A stretch of 64,000 nucleotides of DNA from Candidatus Accumulibacter sp. 66-26 (GTDB lineage: Bacteria > Pseudomonadota > Gammaproteobacteria > Burkholderiales > Rhodocyclaceae): NCBI GenBank assembly GCA_001897745.1, contig MKUH01000017.1, forward strand, positions 90,738-154,737. The letters are read 5' to 3'. Made by a program: the position numbers and the translations under genes. The notes below the pieces were generated by a model that saw only the letters and a program-made list of their open reading frames with translations, made no database searches and was not told the DNA's origin. Below, one piece after another: positions 53,690-64,000 of this stretch (positions are counted from its first letter, which is position 1; each line of letters opens with the position of its first letter).

Positions 53690-56600
53690 ATGAACGTGAC
53701 GCAAAATCAACTTCCCTACAAGCCGAAGAACAAGGTGCGTTTTGTCACCGCCGCCTCGCTGTTCGACGGCCACGACGCCTCGATCAACATCATGCGCCGC
53801 ATCCTGCAGGCGACCGGCGCCGAGGTCATTCACCTCGGCCACAACCGTTCGGTGCAGGAAATCGTCAATGCCGCCCTGCAGGAAGACGCCCAGGGCATCT
53901 GCATCACCTCCTACCAGGGCGGCCACGTCGAGTTCTTCAAATACATGATCGACCTGCTGAAGGCCAATGGCGGCGGGAACATCAAGGTCTTCGGCGGTGG
54001 CGGCGGCGTCATCGTGCCCTCTGAAATCAAGGAGCTGCACGCGTATGGCGTGAGCCGCATCTATGCGCCGGAGGACGGCGTGCACATGGGCCTGCAGGGC
54101 ATGATCAACGAGGTCGTGCAGAACGCCGATTTCGACTTGGCCGAAGCCGGCGTACCGAGCGCCGACGAAGCGCTGGCCGGCTTCAAGGCCGGCGACAAGC
54201 GCCTGCTGGCACGGATCATCACGCTGCTCGAAAACGGCGAGGCGCCGGCCCTGAAGGAGCCGCTGCTCAAGGCGGCGGCGGAACTGAGCGTGCCCGTGCT
54301 CGGCATCACCGGTACCGGTGGCGCTGGCAAGTCGTCGCTGACCGACGAACTGGTGCGCCGCTTCCGTCTCGACCAGGGCGACAGCGTGAAGATCGGCCTG
54401 GTCTCCATCGACCCCTCGCGCAAACGCACCGGCGGCGCCCTGCTCGGCGACCGCATCCGCATGAACGCCATCGAGCATCCGAACATCTTCATGCGCTCGC
54501 TGGCCACCCGCGACACCGGCAGCGAAATTTCCGCCGCGCTGCCCGAGGTGATCGCCGCCTGCAAGCTGGCCGGCTTCGACCTGGTGATCGTCGAAACCTC
54601 GGGCATCGGCCAGGGCAACGCCGCCATTGTGCCTTTCGTCGATCTGTCGCTGTACGTGATGACGCCCGAGTTCGGCGCCGCCTCGCAGCTCGAGAAAGTC
54701 GACATGCTCGACTTCGCCGATTTCGTCGCCATCAACAAGTTCGACCGCAAGGGTGCTGAGGATGCGCTGCGCGACGTGCGCAAGCAGTACCAGCGCAACC
54801 GCGAACTGTTTACGACGCCGACCGACGACATGCCGGTCTACGGCACCCAGGCCGCCCGCTTCAACGACGACGGCGTTACCGCGCTCTATCAGGCGCTGCT
54901 TCCCGCTTTGAGCGAAAAGGGTCTGAAGCTGGCCGCCGGCAAGCTGCCGCTGGTCACGGTGAAGCAGTCCTCCAGCCAGCGCGCCATCGTGCCGGCCCAG
55001 CGCGTCCGCTACCTGGCTGAGATTGCCGATACGGTGCGCGGCTACCACGCGCACACCGAGAAACAGGTGAAGATCGCCCGCGAACGCCAGTCACTGCGCA
55101 TCGCCAAGGGCATTTTTGCCGGCTGCGACAAGAACACGGGCGATTTCGACGAAATGCTCTCCTTCAAGGACAGCCAGCAGGACCCGAAGGCGAAGAAGCT
55201 GCTCGACATGTGGCCGGCCACCGTCGAAGCCTATGCCGGCGACGAATACGTCGTGAAAATCCGCGACAAGGAAATCCGCACCCGGCTGGTTTCCGAATCG
55301 CTGTCCGGCACCAGGATCAGGAAGGTCATCCTGCCCAGGTTCGGCGACGACGGCGAAACTCTGCGCTTCCTGATGCGCGAAAACGTGCCCGGCTCCTTCC
55401 CCTATACTGCCGGCGTCTTCGCCTTCAAGCGCGAAGGCGAGGACCCGACCCGGATGTTCGCCGGCGAAGGCGACGCCTTCCGCACCAACCGCCGCTTCAA
55501 GCGCGTTTCCGAAGGCATGCCGGCGCATCGCCTGTCCACCGCCTTCGACTCGGTGACGCTGTACGGCTGCGATCCCGACGAGCGCCCGGACATCTACGGC
55601 AAGATCGGCAATTCCGGCGTCTCGATCGCCACGCTCGACGATCTCAAGGCGCTTTACGATGGTTTCGACCTGCTGGCGCCCAGCACTTCGGTATCAATGA
55701 CCATCAACGGCCCGGCGCCGATCATCCTGGCCTGCTTCTTCAACACCGCGATCGATCAGCAACTGGTCAAGTTCGAAAAGGACAACGGTCGCCAGCCGAC
55801 CGAGGACGAAGCCGAGAAAATCCGCGAATGGACGCTGTCGACCGTACGCGGCACCGTCCAGGCCGATATCCTGAAGGAAGATCAGGGTCAGAATACCTGC
55901 ATCTTCTCGACCGAATTCGCGTTGAAGATGATGGGCGATATCCAGGAATTCTTCGTCCATAACCAGGTGCAGAACTTCTACTCGGTATCGATTTCCGGCT
56001 ACCACATCGCCGAGGCCGGCGCCAACCCGATCTCGCAGCTCGCCTTCACGCTGTCCAACGGCTTCACCTATGTCGAGAGCTATTTGGCGCGCGGCATGCA
56101 CATCGACGACTTCGCGCCCAACCTGAGCTTCTTCTTCTCCAACGGCATGGACCCGGAATACTCGGTGATCGGCCGCGTTGCCCGCCGGATCTGGGCCGTG
56201 GCGATGAAGAACAAGTACGGTGCCAACGAGCGCAGCCAGAAGCTCAAGTACCACATCCAGACGTCAGGCCGTTCGCTGCACGCGCAGGAAATGGACTTCA
56301 ACGACATTCGTACGACGCTGCAAGCGCTGATCGCCATCTACGACAACTGCAATTCGCTGCACACCAATGCCTACGACGAAGCGATCACGACGCCGACCGA
56401 GGAATCCGTTCGTCGCGCGATGGCCATCCAGCTCATCATCAACCGCGAATGGGGCGTCGCCAAGAACGAGAACCCGAACCAGGGCGCCTTCGTCATCGAT
56501 GAACTGACCGATCTGGTCGAGGAAGCCGTGCTCAAGGAATTCGAAGCCATCGCCTCGCGCGGCGGCGTGCTGGGCGCCATGGAAACCGGCTACCAGCGCG

Positions 56601-56944
56601 GCAAGATCCAGGAAGAGTCGATGTACTACGAGCACAAGAAGCACGACGGCTCCTACCCGATCATCGGCGTCAATACCTTCCTTAATCCCAATGGCATGGC
56701 CCAGCAGGAAATCGAGCTGGCCCGTTCGAGCGAGGAAGAAAAGCAGTCGCAGATCAAGCGCCTGCGCGACTTCCAGGCGCGTAACGCCGCCCAGTCGCCG
56801 GCCATAATGGCCAGGCTCAAGCAGACCGTGATCGAGGACGGCAACGTCTTCGCGGTGCTGGTCGACGCGGTCAAGTGCTGCTCGCTGGGCCAGATCAGCT
56901 CGGCGCTTTACGAGGTTGGCGGCCAGTACCGGCGCAATATGTGA
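53690..56944 (+). CDS. icmF: Fused isobutyryl-CoA mutase IcmF (B12-dependent)
   Basis: Interconverts isobutyryl-CoA and butyryl-CoA with adenosylcobalamin; related fused mutases act on isovaleryl/pivalyl-CoA. It has 1084 residues in three parts. The N-terminal B12-binding domain has DGHDAS with base-off His28 and SYQGG, GGGG. The G-protein chaperone domain (MeaI-like) has Walker [10 protein letters not shown] at about 208-216, [15 protein letters not shown] and INKFDRKG. The mutase barrel has [32 protein letters not shown] and [19 protein letters not shown] keeps the Gln that classic mutases use; the residue deciding isobutyryl versus pivalyl was not settled here. Start at 53690 (AAGGA upstream). 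It follows the transporter genes by about 120 bases. Confidence 0.96.
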   Translation: MNVTQNQLPYKPKNKVRFVTAASLFDGHDASINIMRRILQATGAEVIHLGHNRSVQEIVNAALQEDAQGICITSYQGGHVEFFKYMIDLLKANGGGNIKVFGGGGGVIVPSEIKELHAYGVSRIYAPEDGVHMGLQGMINEVVQNADFDLAEAGVPSADEALAGFKAGDKRLLARIITLLENGEAPALKEPLLKAAAELSVPVLGITGTGGAGKSSLTDELVRRFRLDQGDSVKIGLVSIDPSRKRTGGALLGDRIRMNAIEHPNIFMRSLATRDTGSEISAALPEVIAACKLAGFDLVIVETSGIGQGNAAIVPFVDLSLYVMTPEFGAASQLEKVDMLDFADFVAINKFDRKGAEDALRDVRKQYQRNRELFTTPTDDMPVYGTQAARFNDDGVTALYQALLPALSEKGLKLAAGKLPLVTVKQSSSQRAIVPAQRVRYLAEIADTVRGYHAHTEKQVKIARERQSLRIAKGIFAGCDKNTGDFDEMLSFKDSQQDPKAKKLLDMWPATVEAYAGDEYVVKIRDKEIRTRLVSESLSGTRIRKVILPRFGDDGETLRFLMRENVPGSFPYTAGVFAFKREGEDPTRMFAGEGDAFRTNRRFKRVSEGMPAHRLSTAFDSVTLYGCDPDERPDIYGKIGNSGVSIATLDDLKALYDGFDLLAPSTSVSMTINGPAPIILACFFNTAIDQQLVKFEKDNGRQPTEDEAEKIREWTLSTVRGTVQADILKEDQGQNTCIFSTEFALKMMGDIQEFFVHNQVQNFYSVSISGYHIAEAGANPISQLAFTLSNGFTYVESYLARGMHIDDFAPNLSFFFSNGMDPEYSVIGRVARRIWAVAMKNKYGANERSQKLKYHIQTSGRSLHAQEMDFNDIRTTLQALIAIYDNCNSLHTNAYDEAITTPTEESVRRAMAIQLIINREWGVAKNENPNQGAFVIDELTDLVEEAVLKEFEAIASRGGVLGAMETGYQRGKIQEESMYYEHKKHDGSYPIIGVNTFLNPNGMAQQEIELARSSEEEKQSQIKRLRDFQARNAAQSPAIMARLKQTVIEDGNVFAVLVDAVKCCSLGQISSALYEVGGQYRRNM

Positions 56945-56952
56945 TTCCCGGG

Positions 56953-56968
56953 CCGGTCTGGCGACCGG
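56953..56968. terminator. Short hairpin between convergent icmF and VOC genes
   Basis: CCGGTC-TGGC-GACCGG forms a 6-bp stem 8 bases past the icmF stop. It is followed only by AAATTCTC, so it is a weak terminator candidate. Confidence 0.35.
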
Positions 56969-57035
56969 AAATTCTCCCATGGCTTGTGTCCGGCCTTCTC
57001 CGTGCCCTCTGTACCTCGGGGGCGCCTGCCCTGCG

Positions 57036-57560
57036 CTATGCGGATGCGGAAACGTCGAATTCCTCGCATAACTGCATCATGTTGCCGTCGGCATCGTAGA
57101 ACAGGAAGGATTTCAGTCGGCCGCCGCCTACGGACCAGACGTACTCGGTCTGCGTTTCGTAGCCCGCTGTCCGGATTCGCTCGAACCAGTTCTCGATGTC
57201 GGTGACCCCGAAGGCTAATTCGGCAATGCCGGCAAGCCCGTAACCCAGCGCTTTCCTGCCAATCGTCTGCACGCTGGGCGTCTGTGGCTGTTGCAGTTCG
57301 ATCTTCGCACCCGAGGGTGAGGCAAGCATCACCATCCGGGATTTTGCGCCGTGTACGCGGAAGATGTCGTCCAGCGTTTTCTGCGCGAACAAGGCTTGTT
57401 GCGCATCGGGAATGACGGTGTCGATATATACGGAGAGTCCCAAAGTATCCCGATAAAGTGCGAGGGAGCGCTCCATGTCACTGACCACGAGACAGACGTG
57501 GTGAAAGCCCAATACCGAACTCGCCCCTGGGTTTGTCTTCGAGGAATTCTCTTTTGCCAT
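57036..57560 (-). CDS. VOC (glyoxalase/bleomycin-resistance fold) family protein
   Basis: Encodes 174 residues of the vicinal-oxygen-chelate fold with two beta-alpha-beta-beta-beta modules. The first module keeps the metal-ligand pattern FHHVCLVVSD (His) and KIELQQ (Glu). In the second module GIAELAFGVTDIE has Glu where a His is normal, and the last ligand is probably the Glu in MMQLCEE. The fold fits dioxygenases, epimerases (compare methylmalonyl-CoA epimerase) and related enzymes. Being near icmF and beta-oxidation genes, an acyl-CoA epimerase-like role is conceivable. ATG at 57560 is my choice; an ATG 8 codons earlier is possible. Confidence 0.85.
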   Translation of the reverse strand: MAKENSSKTNPGASSVLGFHHVCLVVSDMERSLALYRDTLGLSVYIDTVIPDAQQALFAQKTLDDIFRVHGAKSRMVMLASPSGAKIELQQPQTPSVQTIGRKALGYGLAGIAELAFGVTDIENWFERIRTAGYETQTEYVWSVGGGRLKSFLFYDADGNMMQLCEEFDVSASA

Positions 57561-57650
57561 GATGTTCGCGCTCCGTCGTTCCATGCGTTGAAAGTGTGGC
57601 GTTCGAGGTGGCGGGCCGGAAGGTGCGGCGGACAGGTCGCCGCTCCTGAT

Positions 57651-58100
57651 TCAGGTCACCCGGTAAATCTCCCAGTGGACGGTAAATCCGGGAAGGATGC
57701 GGCCCCGCCCGACGAATACCGACTGTGTCATCCAGGCGTAGCGGGGGTCATCGGTTTCGAAGCGGGGCGTGCTGCGGAAGTAGATGTCCTCGAAGGCGGT
57801 TTCGCCGCCGTCGCGGGTCGCGGCCTGGTATTTCTCGTTGTATTCGATGACGCCCAGGTACTGGGCATAGATCACACAGCCGTCGTGGGTACGGAAGTGC
57901 GCGCGCACGTCGATCCGGCCCCAACCGTCGGGGCCGTCGAGTATCCAGTCGTGCGCGCCCTCGAGCACCTCGCCGTTAAGTTGCGGGCCGCTGACCGTGC
58001 CGGCCCCGCAGCGGGCGACCCTGCGCTGGCCAAACGGACCGCCCACCCGGTAGACATCAAGCACCGAGGCGCGGTAGCCGAAGACATATTCGAGTTCCAT
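57651..58100 (-). CDS. DUF3237 family protein
   Basis: Encodes 149 residues, predicted all-beta, of the DUF3237 family: GRIDVRAHFRTHDGCVIYAQYLGVIEYN and the C-terminal FVGRGRILPGFTVHWEIYRV-type ending. Function is unestablished, but members often lie in operons for breakdown of aromatic or terpenoid CoA esters. AAAGGAT lies 8 bases before the ATG at 58100. The much longer frame that is open upstream runs antisense through the thiolase gene and is not real. It follows the thiolase gene by 23 bases, so both are probably in one transcript. Confidence 0.88.
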   Translation of the reverse strand: MELEYVFGYRASVLDVYRVGGPFGQRRVARCGAGTVSGPQLNGEVLEGAHDWILDGPDGWGRIDVRAHFRTHDGCVIYAQYLGVIEYNEKYQAATRDGGETAFEDIYFRSTPRFETDDPRYAWMTQSVFVGRGRILPGFTVHWEIYRVT

Positions 58101-58123
58101 CGCAGGATCCTTTGGCATGGCAG

Positions 58124-59302
58124 TCAGCAGCGCTCGATGATAGTGACGTTGGCCATGCCGCCGCCTTCGCACATGGTCTGCAGGCCGTAACGCTTGCCGC
58201 GCTGCTTGAGGGCGTTGATCAGGGTGGTCATCAGCTTGGTGCCGGAAGCCCCGAGGGGGTGGCCCAGGGCGATCGCGCCGCCGTTCACGTTCAGGCGTTC
58301 GGGGTCGGCACCGATGGCTTTCAGCCAAGCCAGCGGCACCGGCGCGAAGGCTTCGTTGACTTCGTACAGGTCGATGTCGGCGATCTTCATGCCGGCCTTG
58401 CGCAGAGCCGCTTCCGTGGCCGCCAGCGGGGCTTCGAGCATGATCCACGGGTCGCCGCCCAGCACGCTCATGTGGTGCACCCGGGCCAGGGGCGTCAGGC
58501 CGAGGGTCTTGAGGGCGCGTTCGCTGACCACCATGACGCCGCTGGCGCCGTCGCAGACCTGGCTGGCGGTCGCCGCGGAGATGCTGCCGCCCTCGGTCAG
58601 CAGCTTGACGGCGTGGATGCTTTCCAGCGTCGCGTCGAAGCGGATGCCTTCGTCGACAGTATGCTGCTCGCCGGGCCGCGTGCCGTCGGCGAGGCGCACC
58701 TCGACGGGCAGGATTTCGTCGGCGAAGCGCCCCGCGCGGGTGGCTTCGATTGCCTTCTGGGTGGTTGCGTAGGCGAAGCGTTCCAGGTCGTCGCGGGAGA
58801 ATCCGTGCTTGCGGGCGATGAGTTCCGCCCCGATGAACTGGCTGAAGTCGCCCTCGGGATAGCGCCGGCGGATTTCCGGGCTCATGTATTCGCCGAGGCC
58901 GTTCTCCAGGGCGAGCTTCTGCGGCACGAACATCGGCACCCGGCTCATCGCTTCCACGCCCGCCGCGATCACCACGTCCATGGTGCCGGACATCACCGCC
59001 TGTGCGGCGAAGTGCAGGGCCTGCTGCGACGAGCCGCACTGCCGGTCCAGCGTGGTGCCGGGCACGGATTCCGGCAGGCGCGAGGCGAGCACCGCATTGC
59101 GGCCGATGTTGTTGGATTGCTCGCCGGCCTGCTGCACGCAGCCCATGATGACGTCCTCGACCGCGGCCGGGTCGATCCCGCTGCGGTCGAGCAGGGCGTC
59201 GAGAACCGTTGCCGCCAGTTCGACCGGGTGCCAGCCGGACAGGCGTCCTCCCCTGCGGCCGCCGGCGGTGCGTACCGCGGCGACGATATAAGCTTCAGCC
59301 AT
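58124..59302 (-). CDS. Acetyl-CoA C-acyltransferase (thiolase)
   Basis: Cleaves 3-ketoacyl-CoA with CoA in beta-oxidation. It has 392 residues with the full catalytic set: acylated Cys89 in LDRQCGSS, VNEAFAPV, His348 in IALGHPLGASG and Cys378 in MCEGGGMANV. The N-terminal IVAAVRTAGGRRGGRLSGWH is typical for FadA/FadI-like thiolases of actinobacterial-like steroid and lipid operons. It lies between DUF3237 and an SDR dehydrogenase on minus strand. Chain length and substrate cannot be told from sequence alone. Confidence 0.96.
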   Translation of the reverse strand: MAEAYIVAAVRTAGGRRGGRLSGWHPVELAATVLDALLDRSGIDPAAVEDVIMGCVQQAGEQSNNIGRNAVLASRLPESVPGTTLDRQCGSSQQALHFAAQAVMSGTMDVVIAAGVEAMSRVPMFVPQKLALENGLGEYMSPEIRRRYPEGDFSQFIGAELIARKHGFSRDDLERFAYATTQKAIEATRAGRFADEILPVEVRLADGTRPGEQHTVDEGIRFDATLESIHAVKLLTEGGSISAATASQVCDGASGVMVVSERALKTLGLTPLARVHHMSVLGGDPWIMLEAPLAATEAALRKAGMKIADIDLYEVNEAFAPVPLAWLKAIGADPERLNVNGGAIALGHPLGASGTKLMTTLINALKQRGKRYGLQTMCEGGGMANVTIIERC

Positions 59303-59350
59303 GTGTGTTTCTCCAGTAAGTGGTCAATCGAAAAAGAGCGAAACGCCGAT

Positions 59351-60133
59351 TCAGCGGGGCGACATGCGGATCGCACCGTCGAGACGAACGGATTCGCCGT
59401 TGAAGTAGGTGGTGGTGATCATGGTCTCGGCGACCGCGGCGAATTCGTCGGGGCGGCCGAAGCGTTTGGGGAAGGGGACCGAAGCAGCCAGGGCTTCCCG
59501 CACGTTGTCGGGGGTGCCTTGCAACAGCGGGGTGTCGAAAATCCCCGGCATGATGGTATTGATGCGAATGCCGTCGTTCATCAGGTCGCGCGCAACCGGC
59601 AGGGTGATGCCGACGATGGCGGCCTTCGAGGCTGCATAGGCGGCCTGGCCGATCTGCCCGTCCTGGGCCGCGATCGAGGAGGTGTTGACGATGACGCCGC
59701 GCTCGCCGTCCTCGAACGGGGGCAACGTGAGCATGCCGGCGGACGCCTTGGCGATGCAGCGGAAAGCGCCGATCAGGTTGACCTGGATCACCCGTTCGAA
59801 GAGATCCAGCGGAAAGTGCCGGGTCTCGCCACTGGCCTTGTCCCGACTGGCGGTCTTCGCCGCGCCACCGATGCCGGCGCAGTTGACCAGGATGCGTTCC
59901 TGCCCGTGGACAGCGCGGGCCTTGGCGAAGGCGGCATCGACTTGCGCCTCGTCGGTAACGTTGACCGTGCAGAAGAGGCCGCCGATTTCCCGTGCCAGGG
60001 CTTCGCCGAGGGCCTCGTTGAGATCGAACAGCGCGACTTTGACGCCTTGCGCGGCGAGCCGGCGCGCCACGGCAGCGCCGAGTCCGGAGGCGCCGCCGGT
60101 GACGACGGCCGATAGAGTGGAATCGAGTTTCAT
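59351..60133 (-). CDS. SDR-family 3-hydroxyacyl-CoA dehydrogenase (HSD10-like)
   Basis: NAD-dependent short-chain dehydrogenase of 260 residues. Motifs: TGGASGLG (nucleotide binding), LVNCAGIGG, catalytic Ser in VNTSSIAA and Tyr/Lys in AYAASKAA. The IMPGIFDTPLLQ region resembles human HSD17B10 and bacterial 2-methyl-3-hydroxybutyryl-CoA dehydrogenases, so branched-chain 3-hydroxyacyl-CoA is a likely substrate. Start at 60133 with AAAGGA upstream. Sits 40 bases after the FadB-like gene, in the same minus-strand operon. Confidence 0.94.
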   Translation of the reverse strand: MKLDSTLSAVVTGGASGLGAAVARRLAAQGVKVALFDLNEALGEALAREIGGLFCTVNVTDEAQVDAAFAKARAVHGQERILVNCAGIGGAAKTASRDKASGETRHFPLDLFERVIQVNLIGAFRCIAKASAGMLTLPPFEDGERGVIVNTSSIAAQDGQIGQAAYAASKAAIVGITLPVARDLMNDGIRINTIMPGIFDTPLLQGTPDNVREALAASVPFPKRFGRPDEFAAVAETMITTTYFNGESVRLDGAIRMSPR

Positions 60134-60173
60134 GGGAAATCCTTTCGGGTGGGGGCCTGTTCCGCCACAGGCG

Positions 60174-62324
<2,151 letters not shown>

Positions 62325-62416
62325 AACGATTCTCCTTGTTGGGGTCGGACCTGGGGCCGGAACAAACGACAATTTAGGGCGGTCGGCCGTCGGCTTTCAC
62401 CGTCGGAAGCGACGAT

Positions 62417-63673
62417 TCAGAGGCGCTGTGCGAAGGTGTCCCAGGTTTCCTGCAGGGCAGGGCGGAATGCCGGCGCGGCGATGCCGATCAGGGCCTGCGC
62501 CCTTTGGTGGACGCTGGCGCCGCGCAGGTCGGCGACACCGAATTCGGTGACCACCAGGTCGACGTCGATGCGGGACAGCGATGAAATGGACAGCTCCCCC
62601 AGGCAGGGCACGATGCGCGAGGCGGTGCCGCGCTGGTAGGTGGCGTTGAGGGCGACGATGCTGCTGCCTTTGGCAGCGAGACGGGCCGCCCGGGCGAAGT
62701 CCGGGGCGCCGCCGGCACCGCTGACCGCCTGGCCTTCGGCGTGTTCCAGGTTGCATTGGCCGAACAGATCCACTTCGAGGGCGGAGTTGACTGCGACGAA
62801 GCGGTGCTGGGCGAGCAGGGTGCGTGCGTCGTGGGTCACTTCGCAGCCGAGTACGCGCAGCGGCGCGAACCCGGTGGCCCAGGCGTAGAGGTCGCGGCTG
62901 CCGGCGACGACGCAGGCGGTATGGGCGAAGTCGAGGTCCAGGGCCCCGGCCTCGGCGAGTTCCCGCATGCCGTCGGAGAGCATGCCGGAAAACAGCCGCA
63001 GGCGCCGATGATTGCGCAAGGCGCCGGCCAGTGCGGTGGGCACCTTGCCCAGTCCCATCTGCAGGGTGCTGCCGTCCTCCACCAGCGCCGCGATGTGGCG
63101 GGCGATGGCGCGGGTCGGCTCGTCGGTGTCGGTGCGGTACTCGGGCAGCGCCGAGTCGATCTCGCAGACGTAATCGAAGCGATCGTAAGGTAAGGCGGCG
63201 GCGCCCGGGATGCGCGGCAGGCGCGGGTTGATCAAGGCCAGCAACTGGCGGCTCTGGCGCACGGCCAGCGGCAGGAACTCCACGGATGGCCCGAGGGAGC
63301 AATTGCCGGCCGCGTCCGGGGGGGCGACCTGGAGCACGCTCAGGTCGAAAGTCGCGCTGTCCTGCAGGTGGCGCACGAAACCGCCGTAGCTCATGGGCAG
63401 CAGGCGATAACGCCCGGTGCGTTGTGCCTCGCGCAACGCCGGCTGCATGAACAGGCCGCTGACGACGGCACTGGGATGGAGCCTGTCGACGTCGAAGGGG
63501 ATGTCGATGCCGGGCGCGATGCTGGTCAGGATGCGCAGATCGCGGCTGCGCTCCGGCCGGTTCTGCAAGTCGGCGAGAAAGGCGACGGGTACCGCGATCC
63601 CGCCCGGCACATACACGGATGCGCCGGGCGCCAGAATGTCGGCCAGGCGATCGGCGGAGAGGGCGTGGTTCAT
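62417..63673 (-). CDS. Acetyl-CoA hydrolase/4-hydroxybutyrate CoA-transferase family
   Basis: Moves CoA between acids, or hydrolyses an acyl-CoA. It has 418 residues with N- and C-terminal halves of the family: VPGGIAVPVAFLADL, VVEDGSTLQMGLGKVP-like LVEDGSTLQMGLGKVP, LRLFSGMLSDGM, and VNSALEVDLFGQ with the conserved catalytic Glu at about residue 300. A late GGAPDFARAA and FGVADLRGASVHQRAQALI complete the match. It overlaps the upstream thiolase remnant by 4 bases (ATGA), so these genes were one operon. It may activate the pathway's starting acid. Confidence 0.93.
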   Translation of the reverse strand: MNHALSADRLADILAPGASVYVPGGIAVPVAFLADLQNRPERSRDLRILTSIAPGIDIPFDVDRLHPSAVVSGLFMQPALREAQRTGRYRLLPMSYGGFVRHLQDSATFDLSVLQVAPPDAAGNCSLGPSVEFLPLAVRQSRQLLALINPRLPRIPGAAALPYDRFDYVCEIDSALPEYRTDTDEPTRAIARHIAALVEDGSTLQMGLGKVPTALAGALRNHRRLRLFSGMLSDGMRELAEAGALDLDFAHTACVVAGSRDLYAWATGFAPLRVLGCEVTHDARTLLAQHRFVAVNSALEVDLFGQCNLEHAEGQAVSGAGGAPDFARAARLAAKGSSIVALNATYQRGTASRIVPCLGELSISSLSRIDVDLVVTEFGVADLRGASVHQRAQALIGIAAPAFRPALQETWDTFAQRL

Positions 63674-63945
63674 TTGCCGCCGTGCAGGCCGAGAATGGAA
63701 ATCGCGGCGATGCCGAGATAGGGCACGCCGCCCAGGTTGTGGGTCAGGCCGATGCTCGGATTGCTCAACTGCCGCTCGCCGGCCCGTCCCTGCAACTGGT
63801 TGTAGATTTCATAGGCCATGCGCAGGCCGGAGGCGGCGATCGGGTGGCCGAAGCACTTGAGCCCGCCGTCCACCTGGCAGGGCAGGCCGCCATCCCGGTC
63901 GAAAAAGCGGGTATCCGGATTTTCCGGTGGACGGACGGGGTTAAC
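63670..63945 (-). pseudogene. Thiolase (SCP2-like) C-terminal remnant
   Basis: The minus-strand frame carries the C-terminal end of a thiolase: GGLPCQVDGGLKCFGHPIAA with the catalytic His of GHP, then a tail ending SILGLHGGK. Reading upstream, the frame passes RFF and NPVRPPENPDT-like residues and meets TAG at 63949-63951, so the N-terminal and central parts of the enzyme are missing. The remnant keeps a 4-base overlap with the CoA-transferase gene. The family with KCFGHP is often paired with a DUF35/OB-fold protein; none is seen. I read it as interrupted by the DNA at the right edge. Confidence 0.75.
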
Positions 63946-64000
63946 GGCCTAAAACTGCCCTGAGTCCAAAAGCGCCTCCAGGGTGGACAGGTCGGTTCCT
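63928..64000 (-). mobile_element. Probable end of an insertion element (open at window edge)
   Basis: From about 63928 the minus-strand sequence no longer matches a thiolase and holds the tail of another frame: GTDLSTLEALLDSGQF, stop at 63949. The non-coding part includes GGCCTAAAACTG, which I associate with IS21-type ends from memory, and the sequence after position 63927 begins TGGACGG. Element type and exact end are uncertain; no inverted repeat partner is in the window. Confidence 0.4.

Noticed and set aside
53522..55054. Minus-strand frame of 510 codons
   Set aside because: Antisense to icmF; composition of a shadow frame.

Overview
The window looks like high-GC chromosomal DNA from a betaproteobacterium. 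My best guess is the Rhodocyclales (Azoarcus/Thauera/Sterolibacterium-type organisms). This is inferred from base and codon use, the F-like mating genes paired with a P4-type integrase, and an aerobic or denitrifying acyl-CoA catabolism gene set. It is not proven. No rRNA, tRNA or CRISPR array was recognised.

Region 1 (1 to about 38.8 kb) is an integrative and conjugative element (ICE), or most of one. It opens with a tyrosine integrase cut by the left window edge. A long minus-strand operon (22.0 down to 1.56 kb) follows, with a complete F-type mating-pair-formation set: transglycosylase, OmpA-like protein, TraA pilin, TraL, TraE, TraK, TraB, DsbC, TraV, TraC, TrbI, TraF-type peptidase, TraW, TraU, TrbC, TraN, TraF, TraH and TraG. 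Many of these genes overlap by 4 or 14 bases. A second minus-strand operon (28.9 to 23.7 kb) has a FlhD-like/FlhC-like activator pair (compare SetCD/AcaCD), a TraI-domain relaxase, the TraD coupling protein and a DUF4400 protein. Between the two operons lie an unknown gene and an oppositely transcribed membrane-protein gene. An acyl-CoA dehydrogenase gene (29.6-31.4 kb, plus strand) interrupts the ICE modules. After it come DUF932, a zinc-ribbon/Toprim primase, a GHKL ATPase, several unknown small genes, an unknown 251-aa protein and an AlpA regulator. A gene start that breaks off near 38.8 kb probably marks the right end or a deletion scar.

Region 2 (38.8-46.2 kb) is ordinary chromosome: an MFS transporter, aspartate decarboxylase PanD and the three-subunit proton-translocating transhydrogenase (PntA1-PntA2-PntB) in one minus-strand run. 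ETF-ubiquinone oxidoreductase and a tyrosine-phosphatase-like protein follow.

Region 3 (46.2-64 kb) is a catabolic island. A plus-strand set encodes an outer-membrane DUF1302 protein, a periplasmic DUF1329 protein, a YCF48/BNR-repeat protein and an MMPL/RND transporter, then the fused B12-dependent acyl-CoA mutase IcmF. This reads as an envelope system for a hydrophobic substrate coupled to branched acyl-CoA rearrangement. Facing it on the minus strand is a beta-oxidation operon: a thiolase remnant, a CoA-transferase, a FadB-like two-domain enzyme, an SDR dehydrogenase, a thiolase, DUF3237 and a VOC protein. The thiolase remnant at the right edge is cut by foreign DNA that carries the tail of another reading frame, probably a mobile element. 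The ETF-QO and the ICE-borne acyl-CoA dehydrogenase could feed electrons from this pathway to the quinone pool.
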